Shown one piece after another: positions 1 through 6,144 of a stretch of 49,491 nt of DNA. Source of the DNA: an uncultured Prevotella sp. (GTDB lineage Bacteria > Bacteroidota > Bacteroidia > Bacteroidales > Bacteroidaceae). The position numbers and the translations under genes were made by a program. The notes beneath the pieces are model-generated. The model saw only the letters and a program-made list of their open reading frames with translations, searched no databases and had not been told where the DNA came from. The DNA is taken from contig CALZXH010000009.1 of the NCBI GenBank assembly GCA_945830055.1, positions 1 to 49,491 on the forward strand. Direction: 5' to 3'. Positions within the stretch are counted from its first letter, which is position 1; every line of letters begins with the position of its first letter.

Positions 1-440
1 AAACGAGAGCAATGAAAGCTTGTTTTCAATTGCCGAGTGCAGTTAGAACTTATGCGAAAGTAAGGAAATACCCCATATCATGCAAGCCAACTTCGTAAAT
101 GCCAGCATCCACTTCGCAGTCCGCCCTCGCACTTGTCCATAATGACGATGCAATATTACATCCATCCTTTCACATTCCCTAATATAGTTTGTAATCTGAC
201 TTTCGTCTTCTTCCTCCTTGCATGGCATAGATTGAGCAAGCTCATCTCTGCTCATGCTTCGTTCGTCAGTTGTCCCACATTGGTTTGTAAATGCTGCATT
301 TTTATCTCCAAACACCCAACAACTGTTAAAAATACCCGTCAAATCCTCACTTTTATATAAAATTGGCTGCGGCTCGGAAAAACAATTAAACAAGTTTATT
401 GATTTTTCTCTCGCCTTGCACAATTTTTCTCCCCAAACTC
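1..440. other. Upstream stretch with no supported gene
   Basis: I see no recognisable gene here. A minus-strand reading frame covers 43-480 (145 codons), but its first codons run antisense through the promoter at 441-471. Its product is rich in Cys and Met and matches no family I know. It could be a decayed gene, but I treat it as chance. No tRNA or repeat was recognised in this stretch. Confidence 0.4.
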
Positions 441-471
441 TTGCACAACTCAAATAAAAGTCGTACTTTTG
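441..471 (+). promoter_or_regulatory. Bacteroidota-type promoter for the small RNA/abi unit
   Basis: TTG at 441-443 and TACTTTTG at 464-471 (a perfect TAnnTTTG) are separated by 20 bp, the usual Bacteroidota -33/-7 layout. The predicted transcription start is about 477-479, some 55 nt before the abi start codon and just before the hairpin at 481-522. Confidence 0.75.
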
Positions 472-477
472 CAACAA

Positions 478-528
478 CATACTTACCCCGCTTCCCGTAA
501 GAACAGCGCGCTCAGGGTAAGTTTTTTT
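478..528 (+). ncRNA. Candidate small structured RNA/attenuator ahead of the abi gene
   Basis: The expected transcript starts near 478 and soon meets an 8-bp perfect stem: ACTTACCC (481-488) pairs with GGGTAAGT (515-522), followed by T522-T528. This is the layout of an intrinsic terminator, so a roughly 45-50 nt RNA could be released with only read-through reaching the abi ORF. The 26-nt loop holds a second copy of the pairing partner (GTAAG, 497-501, also complementary to CTTAC 482-486), so two mutually exclusive folds are possible, plus a self-complementary AGCGCGCT (505-512). The T-run ends 5 nt before the ATG. Type III toxin-antitoxin loci have a similar order (promoter, RNA, terminator, toxin). 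That this RNA regulates or binds the Abi protein is inference. Confidence 0.5.
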
Positions 529-533
529 GTTTT

Positions 534-1436
534 ATGGACATGGCATTACAATACTATAACCAGCCGCAAATTGCGGTAGAAGAGCAGATACGACTCCTGA
601 AGTCTGAGGGTTTGTCGTTTGACAACGAGTGTCGGGCAAAACACTTGTTGAACAATATCAGTATGTTCCGTCTGAAGAGTTATCTGAAGCCTTTGAGGCA
701 ACAGAATAGCAGACGCTTCAAGCCTGGGGCAAAATTTGAACAGGCATATACGCTATATAAATTCGATTCTGAACTCCGCAAGATGGTCTGTTCGGAGTTG
801 GAAAAGGTTGAGGTTTCCATCCGAACCCAATTATCACTCACTATGGGGGATGACGCTGGCGTATTTTGGTTTGCTGACGAGGCAAATTTCCGAGATGCAA
901 ATCGCCACGCCTCCTTGCTGCGTAATCTTCAAGAAGAACTCCACCGCAGTGATGACGAAGCAATCATGCAATTCACACGCACCTATGCCAACCCCTTTCC
1001 TCCCACATGGATGACATTTGAGGTTAGTTCTTTTGGAACACTTTCAATGATGTACCGTTGGCTCAGAGCAGGACATGCACGCCGTCATGTGGCGAACTTC
1101 TACGGAGTGTCCGACAGCGTCCTTGAATCATGGCTGCACTCCATTGTCTATGTCCGCAATATATGCGCTCATCACAGTCGCTTATGGAACAGGCGGCTAA
1201 GCATCAACGCACTTGTTCCTCGTCGAACAAGTCTGCCGTTTGTCACTATTCCAAGTGACACAAAGAAAGTATATTATGTTTTGTCGATAATCCTTTATTT
1301 TTTGCAGACTATCAATCCTAACAACACCTTTGTCACAAGGTTCAAGTCTTTGCTTGCAAAATACCCGAGTGTCGACGTGGTCGCCATGGGCTTCCCTTCA
1401 GGCAACTGGCAGGACGAGCCACTATGGAGCAACTAA
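534..1436 (+). CDS. Abi_2/AbiF-like abortive-infection HEPN protein
   Basis: A 300-residue protein of the Abi_2 family (AbiD/AbiF-like abortive phage resistance). The C-terminal half carries the HEPN RNase signature RNxxxH at R208-H213 in a VRNICAHH context, followed by the family-typical SRLWNRRL segment. The N-terminal half has the usual motif of helices (LLKSEGLSF, RLKSYLKP). Such proteins are thought to act as RNases that stop growth on phage infection; the target here is unknown. The start is ATG at 534, with a second ATG at 540 also possible. No Shine-Dalgarno sequence is seen, because the T-run of the upstream hairpin lies directly before it. The gene is monocistronic, ends in front of a terminator-like hairpin, and sits beside an integrase remnant and repeats, which suggests a decayed mobile defence locus. 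Family assignment is confident; the activity is inferred. Confidence 0.88.
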   Translation: MDMALQYYNQPQIAVEEQIRLLKSEGLSFDNECRAKHLLNNISMFRLKSYLKPLRQQNSRRFKPGAKFEQAYTLYKFDSELRKMVCSELEKVEVSIRTQLSLTMGDDAGVFWFADEANFRDANRHASLLRNLQEELHRSDDEAIMQFTRTYANPFPPTWMTFEVSSFGTLSMMYRWLRAGHARRHVANFYGVSDSVLESWLHSIVYVRNICAHHSRLWNRRLSINALVPRRTSLPFVTIPSDTKKVYYVLSIILYFLQTINPNNTFVTRFKSLLAKYPSVDVVAMGFPSGNWQDEPLWSN

Positions 1437-1487
1437 CAGTAAAGACTGGAATCAAGCTCATCATTATAGCCGAGTGAGATTTACAAA

Positions 1488-1522
1488 CAAAGGGAAAAGA
1501 AAATCTCTCTTCCCCTTGTTTT
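1488..1522 (+). terminator. Imperfect terminator-like hairpin after abi
   Basis: CAAAGGGAAAAGA (1488-1500) can pair with TCTTCCCCTTG (1508-1518), with one or two bulges, followed by TTTTCC. It lies 50 bp past the abi stop codon and faces the recombinase remnant on the other strand. Confidence 0.45.
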
Positions 1523-1536
1523 CCTGTTAGAGCTGA

Positions 1537-1674
1537 TTACCCAAACATCCCGTCGGTAAGACTGACGGCCTGGATTTTCTTGTCGAGGCTTACCTTGGCA
1601 TACACCTCCGTCGAGGTCACGCTGCCATGACCCAGCATTTCCTTCACAGCAGAGATGTCAGCTCCCGCCGTGAT
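1537..1674 (-). pseudogene. Tyrosine recombinase (integrase) C-terminal remnant
   Basis: Reading on the minus strand, about 45 codons encode the end of a phage/transposon-type tyrosine recombinase: a GADISAVKEMLGH segment and the catalytic tyrosine in STEVYAKV, then a normal-looking terminal tail and stop. Everything upstream (the first catalytic Arg, Lys and the HxxR) is missing. Further upstream the frame runs into unrelated sequence and then the structured repeat starting at 1792. This is a truncated, inactive gene. It suggests that the abi gene came in on, or next to, an integrating element that has since decayed. Confidence 0.75.
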
Positions 1675-1787
1675 GGCGTACTTGCTTTCCAGGTCGCTTC
1701 CTGCCCACTCTATGGTGCGTGCGGTCACGGTACTGTTGTCTTTGTTCTTCAGGGTGATGCCTGTGCTGGCTTCTGCTTCGAGGGGCA

Positions 1788-2055
1788 GCCTGCGCCTAGC
1801 CCGGGGCAGAATGGAGCGAAGCGGAATGACACCCTGGGTTGATGGGTTGCATTTGGAAACGCCCTGACAGGGCAAAAGCGGTAATCCAGCGCTTGTGTAT
1901 GAACGCTTTTGGGCCTACAGCCCGTAGCTTGCTCCACACGATAAAGACCCAGGGTGTTGCCCTGGGCTATGCGCAGGTTGCCCTTTCAGGGCGCACAAAT
2001 CATCAGCAAGCAGTCATGGCAAAACAATCATGTGAATTCATCGAACTCACGTTAA
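1788..2055 (+). repeat. Structured dispersed repeat, copy 1 (left arm missing)
   Basis: This matches the element at 33166-33521 over its core and right arm. The core 1792-1974 folds as nested stems: 1792-1808 with 1958-1974 (one mismatch and one G-T), and 1829-1839 with 1947-1957 (perfect 11 bp). Three internal hairpins follow: GCCCT/AGGGC (1861-1873), AAAAGCG/CGCTTTT (1874-1910) and GGGC/GCCC (1911-1923). The right end carries the same CGAACTCACGTTA terminus (2043-2055). The left terminal arm present in copy 2 is absent, so this copy was truncated, with the junction near 1788 next to the integrase remnant. No protein-coding frame is credible across it. Confidence 0.8.
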
Positions 2056-2552
2056 ATAGTAATAGGCAAAGCCTTAAAGAGTAAAAGGCTTCGCCTTAAA
2101 CAGTAATAGGTTCTGCGAACCTTAAAAATCCGTGTAATCCGTGTAATCCGTGCCAAAAACAGTAATAGGCTGCGCCTTAAACAGTAATAGGCAAGCCTTA
2201 AAAATCCGTGTAATCCGTGCCAAAAACAGTAATAGGCTGCGCCTTAAAGAGTAAAAGGCAGAGCCTTAAACAGTAATAGGCAAGCCTTAAAAATCCGTGT
2301 AATCCGTGCCAAAAACAGTAATAGGCTGCGCCTTAAAGAGTAAAAGGCAGAGCCTTAAACAGTAATAGGTTCTGCGAACCTTAAAAATCCGTGTAATCCG
2401 TGTAATCCGTGCCAAAAAAACCTAAATCTTCCGTGCCAAAAAAACCTAAATCTTCCGTGCCAAAAAAAACTAAATCTTCCGTGCCTAAAAACCTAAAACT
2501 CCGTGCCTAAAACACTTCCGTGCCTTAAAACCTTAAAACCTTAAACCTTAAA
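2053..2552. repeat. Array of degenerate tandem hairpin repeats
   Basis: About 500 bp of non-coding tandem repeats. Eleven small dyads follow one another from 2064 to about 2385, each of the form AGGCnnnGCCT or AGGTTCnnGAACCT and joined by TTAAAcAGTAAT or TTAAAgAGTAAA linkers. A higher-order unit of about 86 bp is repeated near 2226 and 2313. Blocks reading ATCCGTGTAATCCGTGCC punctuate the array, and it ends in three units of roughly 23 bp containing CCTAAATCTTCCGTG (2420-2490) that decay into CCTTAAA repeats. No gene or promoter is seen inside. Confidence 0.85.
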
Positions 2553-2594
2553 TCATTAAATTTGCATACTGCACATACGCACTGATGCACATCT

Positions 2595-3281
2595 TCAATC
2601 ACGGGCGGAGGGAGAGAGAATCAGTGCCATCAGTTGGCACAACGACTCGGGGGAGGTCCAGGAGAAGCCGGGCGCCGAGATGGCATTCTTATACAGGCGT
2701 CTTTTGTCTTTGGGGACGATGCGATACAGCTTCCGGTCTTCCATCTGCACCTGACGGTCCTGGAAGTCCATGAAATAATAGTCGATGAGAGGATAGTCCT
2801 TGTCTTCAGCCGCCGTGCGCTCCACAGTGCCCACGCTGACATACTCCGCCAGAATCACGTCAGTAACCGAAGTGCTGGCAGTCACCAGTTCGTTATAAGC
2901 CTCAATGTCGATGACCGAGGCCCTGTACAAGGCAGCGCCCTGCACGCTATCGACCACCGAGGCGAGCAGGGTATCTACGCGGTAATAGGTGGCATCGGCA
3001 AACTGCACCTTGCTGATGAGCGAGGGCTTCACCTTCTTGACCACTCCCCCACTCTTATACACCAGGGTGGCGTTTTTGAGGAAGATATTGGCGTTGCGCT
3101 CCTTGACCACCCGCCCGTCGGCAAGGTATATCGTGGCAGGCGAAAAGGCGGGATACAATGTGGTGCGCCCCCTGACGCTGTGCCCGGATGACTGCTGTGC
3201 AAAAAGAAGCATCGGGAGCAAAGCTACAAAAAGGACAGACAAAGACCTCATCAACCGTAGATTATTCATCATCTCTTTCAT
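2595..3281 (-). CDS. Exported protein of unknown function
   Basis: A 228-residue protein whose N-terminus is a signal peptide (basic start, then a hydrophobic run LSVLFVALLPMLLFAQQ). The mature part has no motif I recognise. It contains the patterns TIYLADGRVV and ATLVYKSGG, suggestive of a beta-rich domain like those in Bacteroidales periplasmic proteins of unknown role. Cleavage after the alanine of LLFAQ would leave about 200 residues. ATG at 3281 is used, though Met4 and Met11 are alternatives. It has its own upstream -7 box and runs divergently from the propeller gene. The 3' end lies just past the repeat array at 2053-2552. I cannot assign a function. Confidence 0.75.
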   Translation of the reverse strand: MKEMMNNLRLMRSLSVLFVALLPMLLFAQQSSGHSVRGRTTLYPAFSPATIYLADGRVVKERNANIFLKNATLVYKSGGVVKKVKPSLISKVQFADATYYRVDTLLASVVDSVQGAALYRASVIDIEAYNELVTASTSVTDVILAEYVSVGTVERTAAEDKDYPLIDYYFMDFQDRQVQMEDRKLYRIVPKDKRRLYKNAISAPGFSWTSPESLCQLMALILSPSARD

Positions 3282-3316
3282 CTTAGACTCATTTGACTTG
3301 TGTATGACAGATAGTG

Positions 3317-3324
3317 CAAAAGTA
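3317..3324 (-). promoter_or_regulatory. Promoter -7 box for the exported protein
   Basis: On the minus strand this reads TACTTTTG, a perfect TAnnTTTG, about 35 nt before the ATG at 3281. No clear -33 TTG is visible at the usual distance. Confidence 0.5.
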
Positions 3325-3399
3325 AAAAATAATATTCAGAATAAGCCTATATCATCGCACAATAAAGGAAAAAAATTTTTTTATTACTTCCATTTATCT

Positions 3400-3407
3400 T
3401 ATCTTTG
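3400..3407 (+). promoter_or_regulatory. Promoter -7 box for the propeller gene
   Basis: TATCTTTG matches TAnnTTTG and lies 32 nt before the ATG at 3440. The -33 position is a T-run (3376-3382) rather than a clear TTTG. Confidence 0.55.
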
Positions 3408-3439
3408 CATAACACTTTTGAATAACAATAGCATACTGC

Positions 3440-6112
3440 ATGACAACCTTGAACAAATGGATTAGATACGGCATACTGCTGTTAGCAATATGTATCACAC
3501 TTCCTGCCAGCGCACAACAGCTGCAGGCATCACTCAAGCACTATTCTACCGACGACGGCCTGACGAGCAACGCCATATCGAATATCGTGCAAGACGATCT
3601 GGGATTCATCTGGATTGCCACCTGGAACGGTCTGTCACGTTTTGACGGATTCAACTTCGTGAACTACGAGACGGGAGCCATCAGCCATATCCCCCTGCTG
3701 CACAACCGCATCACCGAGCTCACCGTTGACCAGCAGCAGAACATCTGGATGCGCATGTACGACGGCAGGGTATTTATACTGAACCGCAAGACCGACCGCA
3801 TTATCAATGCCATGGAGGGCGTAGCGGGGTATCAGGAGATGCGCACCTCGTGCCCGCTGTTCCTCACCTCAAAAGGAGAGATGATGGTGATAATAGACAA
3901 TATCGGCATATACCGCATGAGACTGACACCCAACGGCATGCAACGCACGCTGATAACTACGGGCAACCTGAAGCCGCAGGTGATAGTAGAGGGCTATCAG
4001 GGCGACCTGTGGGTAGGTACCGACAAGGGCATGCACCGGCTGAATGCCGACGACGAGAGTCTGGAGAAGAAGGGCATCTTTACGGAAGAGGCCATCACCT
4101 GCGCCTATTCCAACGGCTACAACATCTTTGCAGGTACCGAGGCGGGCACCCTGATTACGTTTGCATACGGACAGGAACCCAAGGTGCTGCTCAAAATCAA
4201 CGAGAAATTCCACTCCGTGCTGCTCGACAGTCACGACAACATCTGGTTTACCAACTCGGTGCAAGGGGTGAACCGGTTTATCCCCTCTACGGGAGAAATC
4301 AGGGAGTACCGCCAGTGGGTGCCCGTACCGGAATATGATGTGAACGGCGCACGCATCAGCGAGGTCAACGGCACGATATGGGCGAGCATGAGCCACGGAG
4401 GCTTCGGCTACTACAACAGACAGGCCGACAGGATGGAATACTTCCACAACAATCCCGACAACCCGTGGGACCTTTCCAATACCGTGGCGGCATACCTCAC
4501 ACTGCCCGAGGGCGTGGTGTGGCAATCGACCAGCAAAAGAGGACTGGAGAAGCTGGATATCCTGAAAAAGGTAATCGTGCGCAAACGACCCTTCGGCGAG
4601 GACCGCGACTCCATCAACAACGGCACCATAGACGCCACCAGCCAGTTGTCGCGCTACAACGAGCTGCGCGCCCTGTACTATGACAACGCGCGCAAACTGT
4701 TCATGGTGGGCAACAAGCTGGGAACCCTGAAAATCATCTCTTCTACAGGACAGACACAGACGCTCACGGGCACTACCGACGGCCAGCGGTTCGGCCGTAT
4801 CTACAGCATCCATAAGGACAGCAAGGGGCGCTACTGGCTCTGCACCAAAGGCAACGGACTGTTTATGATGACACCGCAGCAGGGCGGCGGATATACGTTC
4901 AGGCATTTTGCCAACGTGGCGGGCGACAAGCGCACCCTCAACTCTAACAACGTGTATGACCTGGCGGAAGACAAGCAGGGCAACATCTGGGTGGCAACCT
5001 ATGGCGACGGCGTGAACCTGCTGAGAGAAGACAAGAACGGCAACATAAGTTTCCTACACAAGGACAACGGCATCAACAACTATCCGCACAGCGCATACTA
5101 CAAGGTGAGGACGCTGTGTACCGACTCACTGGGCAACGTATGGGCAGGCACCACCGACGGCATCCTGATGATGCAATACAAGAACAAGGCGGTGGATATC
5201 AAGCGGATGGACCAGAATGTAAGCCAGCAGCATCCGCTGGCATGCAACGACATCATCTGCATCAACCGCTCACCACAGGGCGAGATGTGGATAGGCACCA
5301 ACGGCGGAGGACTGAGCCACTGTACGGGCACCGACGACGAGGGCAAATGGTGCTTTGAAAACATCTACAGCAATCAGGGACTGCCCTCTGACGAGATACG
5401 AAGCATCACCTTTGACAAGCAGGGTGTGCTGTGGCTCGCCACTGACCATATCATCTGCTCTTACGACGCCTCGAAAAAGGTGTTCAGCACCTTCTCCATA
5501 CAGGATGGCGTGGACAATACGCTGTGCAGCGAGAACGCTGCCATTACCTTGGGCAACGGCATCATCTGCTTCGGCACCTTCGACGGCTACTATGTGATCA
5601 ACAAGAACACGCTGTCGGATGCCTCAGCCGCCATGCTGAAACTGCGCATCACCGATTTCCTGGTGGACGATGAGATAGTGACCCCGCGCACCTCTGACCT
5701 GTTTGAAGAGTACATCCCCGAGTGCAAGAAGGTGACCCTGCCCTATCACGGATGCAGCTTTGCCTTCCGCTTCGCCTCGCTCAACTACCAGCTGCAGCAC
5801 CGTGTGCACTACCAGTACATGCTGGAGGGATATGACGAGACATGGCGGGATGCCGACAAGGACCGCATGGCACAATACGAGGATGTGCCCGGAGGAAGCT
5901 ACACGCTGAAAATCAGAGCATTCCTATTGGAAACTCCCGACAAGTTCGACGAGCGCAGCATCGAGGTTGTAATGCCGCCCCACCTGCTGTTGTCAACCGG
6001 TGCCATCTGGATCTATATGGGCATTGCCGCCTTCCTGCTGCTGGCATCACTCTTCTGGAAGCAGGAGAGAATGAAAAAAGAGAAGAGAAGACAGGCACAG
6101 CAGGCTGAATGA
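3440..6112 (+). CDS. Two-component-type propeller/Y_Y_Y sensor without kinase
   Basis: An 890-residue protein with a signal peptide (ILLLAICITLPASAQ) and the start of a hybrid two-component sensor: the YSTDDGLTSNAISNI opening, then at least ten propeller blades seen as repeated xxxWxxTxxGL motifs (for example FIWIATWNGLSRFDG, DLWVGTDKGMHRL, EMWIGTNGGGLSHC). A Y_Y_Y domain follows (FASLNYQLQHRVHYQYML, YEDVPGGSYTLKIRA) and one transmembrane helix (IWIYMGIAAFLLLASLFW). In the usual hybrid sensors that regulate polysaccharide utilisation, this helix is followed by HisKA, HATPase, receiver and AraC domains. Here a 20-residue basic tail ends the protein. Only 32 bp separate it from the convergent tamL-like gene, so no kinase remnant remains nearby. 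It may sense a glycan and signal through another protein, or be a truncated receptor. No susC/susD genes are adjacent. Confidence 0.85.
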   Translation: MTTLNKWIRYGILLLAICITLPASAQQLQASLKHYSTDDGLTSNAISNIVQDDLGFIWIATWNGLSRFDGFNFVNYETGAISHIPLLHNRITELTVDQQQNIWMRMYDGRVFILNRKTDRIINAMEGVAGYQEMRTSCPLFLTSKGEMMVIIDNIGIYRMRLTPNGMQRTLITTGNLKPQVIVEGYQGDLWVGTDKGMHRLNADDESLEKKGIFTEEAITCAYSNGYNIFAGTEAGTLITFAYGQEPKVLLKINEKFHSVLLDSHDNIWFTNSVQGVNRFIPSTGEIREYRQWVPVPEYDVNGARISEVNGTIWASMSHGGFGYYNRQADRMEYFHNNPDNPWDLSNTVAAYLTLPEGVVWQSTSKRGLEKLDILKKVIVRKRPFGEDRDSINNGTIDATSQLSRYNELRALYYDNARKLFMVGNKLGTLKIISSTGQTQTLTGTTDGQRFGRIYSIHKDSKGRYWLCTKGNGLFMMTPQQGGGYTFRHFANVAGDKRTLNSNNVYDLAEDKQGNIWVATYGDGVNLLREDKNGNISFLHKDNGINNYPHSAYYKVRTLCTDSLGNVWAGTTDGILMMQYKNKAVDIKRMDQNVSQQHPLACNDIICINRSPQGEMWIGTNGGGLSHCTGTDDEGKWCFENIYSNQGLPSDEIRSITFDKQGVLWLATDHIICSYDASKKVFSTFSIQDGVDNTLCSENAAITLGNGIICFGTFDGYYVINKNTLSDASAAMLKLRITDFLVDDEIVTPRTSDLFEEYIPECKKVTLPYHGCSFAFRFASLNYQLQHRVHYQYMLEGYDETWRDADKDRMAQYEDVPGGSYTLKIRAFLLETPDKFDERSIEVVMPPHLLLSTGAIWIYMGIAAFLLLASLFWKQERMKKEKRRQAQQAE

Positions 6113-6144
6113 CAGGCACGCTGCCGACCGCACAAAAGAGCCTG

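Noticed and set aside
43..480. 145-codon minus-strand frame
   Set aside because: Its start lies antisense over the abi promoter, it matches no family I know, and its composition looks like chance.
1675..1875. Extension of the recombinase frame as a real 112-residue protein
   Set aside because: The upstream part of that frame is translation of the dispersed repeat and does not resemble a recombinase.
3869..4906. 345-codon minus-strand frame inside the propeller gene
   Set aside because: It is the antisense of a strongly conserved repeat-rich coding region; long antisense frames are common in such GC-rich genes.
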